DNA of 64,000 nt. It comes from Prunella strophiata. Lineage: Eukaryota; Chordata; Aves; Passeriformes; Prunellidae. The translations under genes and the position numbers were made by a program. Below the pieces are notes generated by a model. The model did not search any database. It was not told where the DNA came from and saw only the letters and a list, made by a program, of their open reading frames with translations. This document shows, one piece after another, positions 1 to 9,540 of the stretch (position 1 is the first letter of the stretch; each line of letters starts with the position of its first letter). The stretch is taken from NCBI GenBank assembly GCA_036583965.1, contig JAZBQD010000030.1:88519300-88583299 (forward strand). Reading direction: 5' to 3'.

Positions 1-136
1 TTGGCACACAGGGAAAACAGTTAAACATCTATTTGGAATACATGTAAGACAACCACTTACTACAAAGCCCAAAGAAAAACCAACTAGCACTTAAGATCAA
101 AAATTCAGCATAACATAGTGACAAGAGGGCACTTAC
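1..136 (-). other. SEPTIN10: SEPTIN10 intron 3 (partial)
   Basis: Sequence downstream of the exon 3 donor. The next exon is not in the window. I see nothing else here. Confidence 0.7.
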
Positions 137-332
137 CTATCTGCTTTGTTCACCTGGTCACCAAACCCCACTGTTTTTACAACTGTCAGCTTCAAAAGAA
201 CATTACTTTCCTGGAGTTCAAAAGCCTGGGCTCTAAGTCGCACACTTGACAGAAAATGTGTTGATGGAGAGTCCTCAACATCGGTGTTAAACAAACTGCT
301 CACCAAGGCTGATTTCCCAATTCCAGTTTCCC
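137..332 (-). CDS. SEPTIN10: SEPTIN10 coding exon 3 (P-loop exon)
   Basis: This 196-bp exon has a TTTAG acceptor at 337-333 and a GTAAGT donor at 136-131. It completes the split Gly codon and reads ETGIGKS, then the family-typical ELQESNV and [10 protein letters not shown]. The residues right after the P-loop (ALVSSLFNT) differ from the usual T-L-[IM]-[DN]-T-L-F-N-T. The exon has no internal stop, and it ends two bases into a codon, so the next exon must begin with the codon's third base. Confidence 0.92.
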
Positions 333-3300
333 CTAAAGTAAAACAGAAGGGTTGGAGGAGACATTTTTCTCATCAAATAAATACATAATAATCACAGAAA
401 GCGTATACAAAACCTCAGCTGATTTCTCTGAGCAAAATTGTGCATTCGTGCATTCTTTTAGTGAACACTAAATACATTTTCATTATTTCTTTTCATCCTA
501 CATATAAGGGTAAATTATCAGCTAATGAGTAATGAGCAGAAGAGTATCTTGACACTTTGATTTCTTTAAAAGTCTGAATTAACTTCCTACAGATTTTTAG
601 AAATTAAGTAGCTAGCTGTGAAACCAGGAGATTCAACAATGGGTTTTTAAGAATAAGGGTAAAATATTAAAGCAAAACATTTGATAAGTATAGAAACACT
701 TCAGTAAAACCACCTTGGAATTTTAGAATTTTCTTAATCTGAAGCTCTTTGTTATACACATAAGGCCCATTTACTCAAGAAAAGCCAAAAGGCTGCTGAT
801 AAATGAATAAATGACTGGCATCCATTTTTAACATTCTTTGGTCTTCACATTGTTTATGAAAATGCTACATACAAACCCAAGTAAACAAAGCTGGGAAAAG
901 GGGTGGTATTACAGGTCATGCTTAACATTAAAGAAACTGTTTAACACCTCAACTGGATTTAAATTTCAGTCACTTCCTAAGATGAGTATACCACCAAAGC
1001 CTTTAGGCACCCAAATACTACTCACCAATGCAAAGAATGTTGAAGCAGAAGCCATGCTTGATGGATTTCCTAATCAGTTGGTCAGGTAAGCTGTCAAACC
1101 CAACATGTGCAGACAAGGACAAAGTTCGACAGCCAACATCTTGCTACAGAAAAATAATTTTAAAATATCAGTTAACAATGGCAATAAAAATTCTACTAGA
1201 AAGCTAGAACTCATTCCTTATGATTTCACACACAATGAAGAAAAACCAAAGTACGTAAAAAAAAAAAAAAAGACCTGTCAAATGAGCATTATTCCATGAT
1301 TTGAGAAAAAAATTAAATTTACTTTAGAGAATGATTTGCAGGCTTAAAAAAACCCCAAACAACAAAGACAAAAAAAAAAAAAAAACTCAAACCAAACAAC
1401 TTTATGAAATGTGAATGAAATAAAGTAGACAAGTCCAACTGAAAAGGTAAACTGAAAACTTTAGGGAGAAAATAGATCACAGTTGGTCTGCTCTTAGAGA
1501 ATAGGAAAATGTACTAAAAACAATCTAAGGATCAGAATTCAAAATAGAAAGCATAATCAGAGGAAGGTGTGCATTACCAAACGGAACTCATTCTGAGGAG
1601 CTGGAACTGAAATTGCTATTTATGTCAACTAAAACATTATCTATACTCATTATGTGCACCAGAATTCTGAGATAGCATTATGTCTATTTCACTAGAAATA
1701 TCTAAAGGTGCACATTCCTTTTCAAACATCAGCTAGCAATCTAGAACCATGACATCAAGGCAGTGAGCATACTAAAATGCATAAGGCTAAAAGGAAATAA
1801 CTTGATCCATACAAATGAACTGTATTTTTAAACAAACATTACATATCAGAAGTAGAAATGGTGACAGGTCCATGCCATTCTTTCCCTTATATTTCCAATC
1901 CACATGGAATTGGAAACCATTACTGTTTCCTGTGAACAGGCACATGGTCAACAGTAGGAAATCTTTTAATTTAACATTTAAAAGCCCATTAAAGTGACAC
2001 CTTTTCTAATAGGTATGCATAGCAAGTCTCAGAATTCTTGTAGCTAGAAGGATATGGATATTCCTCACAGCATATAGTCATCCTCTTCTTTATTTGCACA
2101 GGACTTCCTTGTATAGACTTACAGACTGCACTGCACTAACTGAACCAACTCTCATTTTACATTCCTCTAACTAGATAATTCCATTCTAGACTAATATGAG
2201 GGAAAATGCATATGCAAAGAACTATTTAAAGAGAAAATATTACATCTTTGGGCTATTAAAAAAAAAAAAAAGTACATTCAAAGCATGTCAAAAAACAAAA
2301 TTTCTCAAGGCATTCTACTAGAAGAAAATTACTATTAAAAAGTGCTGAGAAACACTGAGACCTGTCAGTTTCCTGTCCATTTAAGGACAAGTGCATCTGA
2401 GACAGAGTGGCTGCACATCTACAAACTCTAGCTACTCAGTCTGATACTCAATGCACATCTATTGCCACTAGGATAAGACAGCTCCTCTAACACAAACCAT
2501 TCAGCCTCCACACCAAAAGCCAGTGCAAGAGGCTCAGCAGTGACTGCAGAAGGGAGGCCTTTCACCTTCATGTCACCAGCCTAAATCCCACCCTCTGCAC
2601 TGCCATTTCTAACTCTCCAACCAAAAAAACCCTTGCAGGTATAAATTTATTTCCTTCTGATATCCAGATGTTAGAAAGATAAATTATTTTGTCAGCAGAA
2701 TTGCCTTGTTAAGGCTTAGGGCTTGACATGCCTGGATGATCTCAGACCTGGAGGAGGTTAGCAAAGCCTGGGGAGAAGGACGTGCTAATGATAGTGGACA
2801 CAAAAAATTTAAAATTTACGGCCACAAGGACATCTGGCAGAACACCCAATGTAAAGAAGAAACTAACAAAGCCAACTCAGCAACTGTGCTGAAATCAACT
2901 GACTCAGCACCGAGGAAATTTTAGCAGGAGGAGATTGTGACCACCAACTCAAGAAACCCACCAACTCAAATGAAGAGAAAAACTGCGAATGTGAACTAAT
3001 TAGCATGACAAATGAGAGAATCACTAACCAACAGGAGGTAGAACACTAATTAAGAAAACTATGCAACTAGTAGCCAATGACCCTTGATCTCCTTGTTTGC
3101 TAAAATCTATAAATGTAGTTTTGATGTCAGGGCACCTAGCATTTTGTGGGTTATCACCTAGCACCCCACTTTGCACAAACCAGAATAAAGAAACAGAAGT
3201 AGCTTATCTCAGTGTGTAAATTGCTGCTGCCTACCAAGCAGCGAGCCTCATTCAGGACATGACCTCGCTTCCTTACACAAGAATCACTGTGTAAACCTAT

Positions 3301-4791
3301 TCCACCTGACAGCAACTAAAGCATTCTGTTAATAGAAAAGCAGTAGCCACATTATTCCTTCTGAAATTTCCAAGGACATCGGGTGTTTGTCCCTCTGCTA
3401 TTGTCTAACAAATACGCAGAGAAATTAAGTCCACAAAACTGACCACAGGATATCTGTATTCTTACTACTTCTGAAAGAAATACCACCTAGTTGATCACCT
3501 AATTGACATCACCTAAATATCACCTAACTCAAATCTCATTCCTTCCCTCAACCAGGTTTTTAAAGGTTGGTGGCACAACTAATGTGTCTGGATTTCTCCA
3601 GATTCGTTAAATTGGATGGGGCTCTGAGCAACATGGTCTAGTGAAAACTGTCCCTGCGCAGAGCAGGAGGGCTGGAACCAGACAATCTTTCTGAGATCCT
3701 TTCCAACCCAAACCCTTCTATGATTCTATGGTTCAATCAAATATTTTGGTTTATATAAAGTTGTCTTCCCCATTAAAACAGCATGAAAAAAAAAAAACAT
3801 AGCCTAAGATGATGTAACATTTAAAAATTATTTCTTTCAGAAAGAAACTAAAAAAAATAGTAATCTTTTAAATTTACCACATATTTTTGTCTAAAACTGC
3901 ACATCACAGTACTGCACCAAAGCAAAAGCTAAGTCTCAGACTACAAGCATCGGCTGTCTCAGACTACAAGCATCACCTCTTCTGCATAAACCTCTGCAGA
4001 ACCAGACTAGCAGTCTAAGCAAGAAACTAGCTTGCTACTGGATTTGCAGATGTGACTGAAATTTGCTCTCCAAAGCTCGAAGAAAACCGTAACCACGGTT
4101 ACATGTGTGATTATACAGGGGGTGAGGGTCCCGCCAGCCCCAGGCGGCTGTGCGGAGATCCTGGGCAGAACGCGGCGCCCTCAGCCGCGAGGGTGGGCAT
4201 CCCCCCATTAACTGCCCATGGGCACCCCAAATCTCACTCTTCCTCTGCCCCGAGTTTTCCACTGCTACCAACAGGCACAGGAACTACGCTCCAGCACTGC
4301 CGTGTGGATGGGTTCAATGTCTTCCGAACATAAAGTTGACAGCTTTCCCCATTACACAGAAGTAAATGTTCAGTAGGTAAGATTCAACTTATTACTTAAA
4401 ATACGCGATACGGGAGCGCTAGGAAGAGTGACATCTGAAAACAAGCTCCTTGAACAACAAGCGCTTGTAAAAGCTTGGCAGCTCTGGGAACCTGGACGGC
4501 GTGAGGAAGGAGCCTTCATCTCCCCCGCTAACCCTGACTCCCACCCTGACGCGGCCCTCATCAGAGCCCGGCACGGAGCAGGGGCAGCGCCCGGTGCCCG
4601 GCAGCGAGGTACCGGCGGCACTTCCCCCTCTTCGCTCGGTGCGACCACCACCCTCCTTCCCCTCCCGGTGCCGGCGCTGCCGGGCCCCTCAGCCGCGCCG
4701 GGCTCACCCCCGGCACAGCGGCTGCTCAGCAGCCGCTCCTCGCACCGCGGAGGGCACCTACCAGGTGCTCGTCGGCATCGGAAGCGGCCAT
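137..4791 (-). CDS. SEPTIN10: Septin of the SEPT6 group, probably SEPTIN10 (5' part, 3 coding exons, runs off the left edge)
   Basis: Septins are GTP-binding proteins that assemble into hetero-oligomeric filaments at the cortex, cleavage furrow and cytoskeleton. Three exons join in phase on the minus strand: 4791-4762, 1143-1026 and 332-137. Together they encode about 114 residues: a short N-terminus, the polybasic-adjacent segment [15 protein letters not shown], the strand FCFNILCIG, the P-loop GETGIGKS (its first Gly codon is split by intron 2) and the G3-like motif TVGFGDQ. The motif VGFGDQ is typical of the SEPT6 group (SEPTIN6, 8, 10, 11, 14). I choose SEPTIN10 because the head-to-head neighbour matches SOWAHC, the partner of SEPTIN10 in vertebrates, and because the ED...HF spacing after the P-loop resembles SEPTIN10. 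The N-terminal VGCRTLSL stretch also resembles SEPTIN6. The rest of the GTPase domain and the coiled coil lie outside the window. Confidence 0.8.
333..1025 (-). other. SEPTIN10: SEPTIN10 intron 2
   Basis: A 693-bp AT-rich intron between the phase-1 donor at 1025 and the acceptor at 333. No repeat or RNA gene is recognised in it. Confidence 0.85.
1026..1143 (-). CDS. SEPTIN10: SEPTIN10 coding exon 2
   Basis: This 118-bp exon is flanked on the minus strand by an AG acceptor (1145-1144) and a GTGAGT donor (1025-1020). It starts in phase 0 and ends one base into a Gly codon. It encodes the segment ending [10 protein letters not shown], which precedes the septin P-loop. The sequence [11 protein letters not shown] is nearly invariant in this family. 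Confidence 0.92.
2702..3279 (+). mobile_element. Solo LTR of an endogenous retrovirus, 5-bp target duplication
   Basis: The element begins TGCCTTGTTAAGG and ends CCTTACACA (TG...CA). It is flanked by the direct repeat AGAAT at 2697-2701 and 3280-3284, which is the expected target-site duplication. Inside, in order, are a CCAAT box (3074-3078), a TATAAA box (3108-3113) and an AATAAA polyadenylation signal (3184-3189), the normal U3-R-U5 order in plus orientation. There is no primer-binding site or gag/pol beside it, so it is a solo LTR left by recombination. A 5-bp duplication fits ERVL-like or some class I elements; the family was not identified. It is antisense to SEPTIN10 transcription. Confidence 0.85.
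3600..3733 (+). mobile_element. CR1 LINE 3' end fragment
   Basis: The stretch TTGGATGGGGCTCTGAGCAA, followed by a CTGGAACCAGA...ATCCTTTCCAACCC block and a terminal TTCTATGATTCTATGG, is the typical 3' end of avian CR1. The octamer-like tail on the right sets plus orientation. It is 5'-truncated, as most CR1 copies are. Confidence 0.9.
3933..3974. repeat. Short tandem duplication, period 23
   Basis: The 19-mer GTCTCAGACTACAAGCATC occurs at 3933-3951 and again at 3956-3974. It is a recent-looking two-copy duplication with no known role. Confidence 0.8.
4762..4791 (-). CDS. SEPTIN10: SEPTIN10 coding exon 1 (start codon)
   Basis: The minus strand reads ATG GCC GCT TCC followed by seven more in-frame codons up to a GTAGGT donor at 4761-4756, giving [10 protein letters not shown] in phase 0. 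The MAA(S/T)D start is typical of SEPT6-group septins, and phase 0 matches the start of the next exon. It lies inside a CpG island, as expected of a first exon. Confidence 0.8.
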
Positions 4792-5132
4792 AGCCCCGCC
4801 AGAGAGACAAAGAAGGAGGGAGGAGAGCAGGGCGAGAAGGACAGCGGCCAAAACTGCCGCCGAAGGGGAGAGCCACGCGGCGGGGAGGAGCGCGGGGAGG
4901 GGATGCGGCCGCGGCTCCGCCGCCGGGGCGGGCGCTGTTGGCGGGCGCCTCCCGGCCGGAGGGCGGCGCGGTGCCGCCGCCGCGGCAGTGATTGCCGGGC
5001 ATGCTGCCGCCGGGAGGAGGGGCTCGGGCAGCGGCGGCTCTACCGCGCCCGCACCACCACTGCCACCACCATCACCAGCAGCGGCAGTAGCAGCAGGAGG
5101 AGCGCCGGCGGCGCGATGGGGTAGCGGCGGCG
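4792..5132. promoter_or_regulatory. Bidirectional SEPTIN10/SOWAHC promoter and 5' UTRs
   Basis: Only 341 bp separate the two divergent start codons, so both promoters and both 5' leaders must share it unless an upstream exon exists. A GC box (GGGGCGGGCGC, about 4925-4935) lies next to TTGGCGGGCGC, which resembles an E2F site. No TATA box is visible. The part nearest SOWAHC holds CCACCAC/CAGCAG-type trinucleotide runs (about 5055-5100). Start sites cannot be placed from sequence alone. Confidence 0.75.
5116..5124 (+). promoter_or_regulatory. Minimal upstream ORF in the SOWAHC leader
   Basis: ATG-GGG-TAG encodes just Met-Gly and ends 8 nt before the SOWAHC start codon. It has G at +4 but C at -3, so its context is moderate. 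If transcription starts upstream of it, ribosomes would have to skip it by leaky scanning or reinitiate at once. Confidence 0.6.
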
Positions 5133-6641
5133 ATGGCGGAGCCGGCGGAGCTGCAGCAGGAGTCAGTGGTGCGGTTCCTGGCGGCGCGGGGCGGGCGGGC
5201 GCGCAACGCGGAGCTGCTGGAGCATTTCCGGGACTGGCTGAACCCCGCGGAGCCCTCCCGCCGCGCCGCCGCCCGGCATCGCTTCAAGGAGCTGGTCAAC
5301 GCAGTGGCCACCGTGCGCCAGGAGCCCGGCACCGGCGTCAAGTACGTTCACCTCCGCCGCCGCTACTGCGCCCCCGAGCCCCCCGCCGCCGCCCCCCTGA
5401 CCCCCGGGGACCAGGAGCCGGCGGCGGAGAACAGCGCGAAGCAGCCGAGCCCGCCGCCCTCCCCACGGGCAAGGCGCTGAGGAGACGCCGCCGGCAACAG
5501 GCGAGGATGCCGGCAGCCGCCCGCAGCCCTCGGGGCAGCGGGGCGAGCCGCCCCGGCCGAGCCCGGCGGTGGCTGGAGGCCAGCGGAGGGGCTCCCGGCG
5601 GGGGCCACCGCCCGGGCGCGGCGAAGGCGGCGGCGGCGAGGAAACCGCGATAGCGACGGGCCCGGGGCGGCCTCCGGCGACGGACGAGGCGGGGGCGGCG
5701 GAGGGAGCGCCCGGGGCGGCGGCGCAGGGCGGCGGCCGGCGGAGCCTGCGGGAGGCGGCGCGGGGCAGCTCCCCACAGCTGAAGCGCGGCGCCCTCCCCG
5801 GCGGGGGCCGCGGCCGCGACTCGGACAGCGTCTCGGTGGCCTCGTCCTCCGCCGAGGAGGAGGGGAGCACCACCGGCTCCGGTGGCACTGGACCCCCTGG
5901 AGCACGCCTGGATGCTGTCGGCCTCGGACGGGCGGTGGGAGAGCCTGGAGGGGCTGCTGAGCTGCGAGCCGGCGCTGCTCTGCAAGCGGGACTTTATCAC
6001 CGGCTTCACAGTGCTGCACTGGGCCGCCAAGCACTGGGCGGCAGGAGCTGCTGGCCACGCTGGTCAACTTCGCCCAGCGGCACGGGCTGCCCGTGGACAT
6101 CAACGCCCGCACGAGCGGCGGGCACACGGCGCTGCACATCGCCGCCATGCACGGCCACGCCGAGGTCGTGAAGCTGCTGGTGGGAGCCTACGACGCCGAC
6201 GTGGACATCCGCGACTACAGCGGGCGCAAGGCTGCGCAGTACCTGCAACAGGGCACCTCGGGCGACATGCGGAACCTCGTGGGGGCCCTGGAGGAGGAGG
6301 AGGAGGAGGAAGGGAATGCTGGCAATGGGAGCGGGCGCTGGAGGCTCTCCAAGGTGTTGCCGTCTAATCTCATGAACTACCGGCTCTCCCACCACCATCA
6401 CGGCGCTGGGGAGGAAGCTGAAGGTACCGATGGGGCAGCGGTGCCGGGCAAAGGCAAGGAGATGACCAGGAAAGCCTCCGGCAGCGCACGGATGAAGCCT
6501 CGGCTTAATAAGATCCGCTTCAGGACTCAGATCATCCACAACACGCCCTCCTTTCGTGGTGACGCTGAGGAGGAAGAGCATGAGGAGAAATCCCTGAAAT
6601 CATCATTCAAGCTCAGGCCGAAGTCCAATGTGTTTGGATAA
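5133..6641 (+). CDS. SOWAHC: SOWAHC, sosondowah ankyrin repeat protein C; single exon with three single-base insertions
   Basis: SOWAH proteins carry an N-terminal SOWAH (winged-helix-like) domain and C-terminal ankyrin repeats; their molecular role is poorly known. The start at 5133 sits in a strong GCGGCGATGG context. Residues about 1-80 form the SOWAH domain (VVRFLAARGGRARNAELLEHF, with FKELVNAVATVR after it). A disordered Pro/Gly/Arg-rich middle follows, with the family motifs SSPQLKR and DSDSVSVASSSAEEE. Then come LDPLEHAWMLSASDG, the ankyrin repeats (DFITGFTVLHWAAKH; SGGHTALHIAAMHGHAEVV; DADVDIRDYSG), WRLSKVLPS, a KPRLNKIRFRTQI block and the terminal RPKSNVFG. The frame shifts +1 three times: somewhere in about 5400-5478, at GG 5881-5882 (one G expected) and at T6035 (none expected). 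Without these, 501 codons remain, close to human SOWAHC (about 525). This is most likely a functional gene with consensus errors. Confidence 0.93.
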
Positions 6642-9540
6642 GGCCAGGGAGCAGGAAGGAGGTCTGGGAGGTGGATGCACGGACCAAAGTGCCCTCAGGT
6701 GTAGCACAGAAGGAGAGGCAGGTACGAGTGGGTGCTCATCTACACTCGTGGACTCTGGCCAGAAGGGTCCCTGCGTATCTTGCTTTAACTCCCAGTTCGG
6801 TGTGGTCAGTGAGCCCAGCAGGTCACCAGGGCTCTGGGAGCAGCTGCTTCAGCCGGGCCCTCAGTGCTGAAATGGGAGGCAGTGGGTGGGTTGAGAAACA
6901 CTGGGGTGTTTAAAAAGCTGTGCTCCTTTCTCTCTAAAAGCAGGCTTTGGGATCGGAAACCTGTGTTAGTGGATCTACTAGGTTTAGTGAAGTGAGTGAG
7001 GGAAAGAAAAGTGCAAATGCTTTACTCTTACATTATCAACTGGTACTATAATCTATCAGCAAACAACTTGCTATGTCAGAAAAACACCTCAGTAATATAC
7101 AAGTATACCTTAAGTTTCTCTTTAACAGCAATAGCACCTGGCACAGTGTGGAGTTTGGTACACAAAATGAGATGGTAGAGAAGCTTCAATCCATCAAAGA
7201 GTTGAGCCTGTGTTGACTTTATGCATTGAAAATTGCTTGATTTGACATCATGAATATACTATTAAAAATAATAATAATCTATTGCACTGCAAGCAATGAA
7301 TAAAGTTAACCATGTGCAGAAGTCTTTGCTGTCTGAGGTACTACTGAACTTGCTTATTGCTGTTGGAATACTAACACAAGATAATAGAAGCAAAGAGTTT
7401 CTATATATATTTGATATCTTATGTTTTGTCTTAGGCAAAGCAATTTTATTTTAATCACTGTGAATTCTCAAGTGCCAGACCTAGCGCAGTTCCAGTTATT
7501 AAGTCTGGTCAATTCTTGTTAATGTTCTTTGTGTAACTCACTGCATTTAAAATCAGACAATTGTGTTGTATGTGTTACCTGTGAAAGTCGTTCTCTTTTA
7601 GAATAAAAGAGCACAGACACCATTGCATGAAATCTTCATGAAACTCTAATATGGTTCTGTAATGTAATAGCTACAGGTCTGTGTTCGCTGGTAACTTGTG
7701 TGCCAATCCCATCAACTTACACTGCGCAGAAACAGAGAAAAAAGGGGAAGAAAACAAAAAAAAAGGAAGGCGTGTGAATTCATGCATAGGGTGAAAAACT
7801 AGAACTCCAAGACTCTGTCCCTGTTTATCTTTCTGAATGAAGCAGTGTAATTACATATTGTACATGGCAGTGGTGTTTGAGTTCTTTTAAACCTCTATTT
7901 CTAGAGAAGTGATAGCCGAGGCTTTGAACTGTTGTTTGACAGCCTGGTAAGTCTTAATCTGATTGACGAGCCTATCCGTCTGCTGAAGCTTTCGGAAACC
8001 TTGAATCTTGTTTCTCTGCTTTAAAGGTAGCAGTTCCAGTGAAATCTAGGAGGCAGATTTATATCCATATTCAGCTTTCTTTAAGAGCTGAGGTATTGAG
8101 CTGACCCTGGATCCTGAATGCTGCTCAGTGTAGCAGCTCATCTGTGTTTAGTTGTTAAAGTATGGCCAGTTTCAATGCAGCATCTGTCAAAGCATGTTTC
8201 GAGTTGGCTTCCTTAAGATGCATGTGCGTGCCTGGCCTGTAGCTAACCAAAAGTAGATAGGCTTTGACATGTTAAAATCCAAATTTGAAACACTGATTAG
8301 ATGCATGCCACAAGCTGTAGAACACCTCACAGGAAAACTGCTGCTGGGAGTGTGCACTTTTGAGGTAACAGCCAGCCCTCTGTGGCTGTTGCTAGTGACT
8401 TACATTTCTTGTAGCGAATGGGAAGGAAGTGCTACTGATGCATTGGCATCAGACTTTCCATGCAGATAAACAGCTGCTTTCTGCACTTCATGTCAAAACC
8501 TAATAAATGACAGTGTTTGCACAGGCATGCAAGTGACACTGAACTATTTCTGGAAAAAACTGCTTTAAAAATAATACAGAACCTCTGCATAGGTGCTGGT
8601 CATTACTTCTGTGCAAAAAGACTAGAAATTATAGAGAGGTTCACCTTTAGTTTACAATTTATAAGCTATAATGTTATAGATTTCATGTGCCTTCATTTTG
8701 GGTTGGTTGCCACAAATGCAATGGATAAAATCAGTCTTGCAAAGCGCTTTTTCCTTATGTCTGTGGGACAGGACCAGAAATTTTCTCTCAGTCCTCCCTG
8801 TTTAGACTGTACACCTGTACAGTGGGGTGTCTGAAACAGGGAGGATTAATCATACATATTAGGATGTAGAGCTAATTCTGTTGTGACAGAAAAGATAATT
8901 AAATGCCTAAGTCTTAAACTTTTCTCTGCAAGATAAATAGGTTTTTAGACTTCCATAGGAGGGAAGTTTTCTGACTGAACACTTAAAATATGAGTATTCT
9001 TCAGTATGGGCACATCTGAATTGAGCACATATTCCATGCAACTACTGGAACAACAACCTTATTAAAGTTGTTTTCTGCTTTGAGAGTTTATAGTTCTTTC
9101 ATACAGGCTGTTGGGTGAAGTGTTTCTCTCTTCACAAAGGATTGCACAAAAATACTGAGTCTTAGACAGCTATTGGGTTCCAGGGAAATAATTTTCAGGA
9201 TTTTGAATAGAGCAAACCTTGGATTTTAAGAGATTAAATGGAATATAGTGTTACATAATACGGTAGAACTTTGCAAATTATTAAGGGAACTTGAAAAATG
9301 ATGAAAATATGCCTCATTTGTAACTCATTATTTAAAGTATCAAAGTGAAATTGCTGGTCCATTGATACTGTTTAGCTATCAGTTAATGAAATTTCACCAT
9401 AATGGTCCATAGGTCTTTGCAAGGTGGGGTACAACAGAGCAAATATCTCTTTTGGTGTTTGAAATATACAAAGGAATGACTGGATAACCACTCGTGTGTC
9501 TCTGCGCTATGGGAATAAAGCACTTTGATTTCACATTATG
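6642..9540 (+). other. SOWAHC: Probable SOWAHC 3' UTR with several polyadenylation signals
   Basis: No gene is seen after the SOWAHC stop. AATAAA hexamers on the plus strand occur at 7299-7304, 7602-7607 and 9514-9519, with further ones near 9718 and 9980. The mammalian gene has a long 3' UTR, so any of these could be used. The 3' boundary given is an inference, not a mapped end. Confidence 0.45.

Larger units (their letters stand above)
1144..4761 (-). other. SEPTIN10: SEPTIN10 intron 1
   Basis: A 3.6-kb first intron from the GTAGGT donor at 4761 to the AG acceptor at 1145-1144. It contains several A-runs (near 1260-1271, 1371-1385 and 2259-2271), a solo LTR (2702-3279), a CR1 fragment (about 3600-3733) and a short tandem duplication (3933-3974). 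Its promoter-proximal 300 bp are GC-rich and belong to the CpG island. Confidence 0.8.
4480..6110. promoter_or_regulatory. CpG island covering the SEPTIN10 and SOWAHC 5' ends
   Basis: The base composition changes sharply near 4480 to very GC- and CpG-rich sequence and stays so through most of the SOWAHC coding region. Both start codons (4791 on the minus strand, 5133 on the plus strand) lie in it. The boundaries are by eye. Confidence 0.9.

Noticed and set aside
4370..6148. Several long minus- and plus-strand frames over the SEPTIN10/SOWAHC island
   Set aside because: They are shadows of SOWAHC or of the CpG island, with no motif and no splice context. Only the frames carrying SOWAH and ankyrin motifs are real.
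5133..6641. SOWAHC as a processed pseudogene
   Set aside because: It sits in its expected syntenic place with its CpG-island promoter. SOWAHC is naturally single-exon, and every motif and both ends are preserved.
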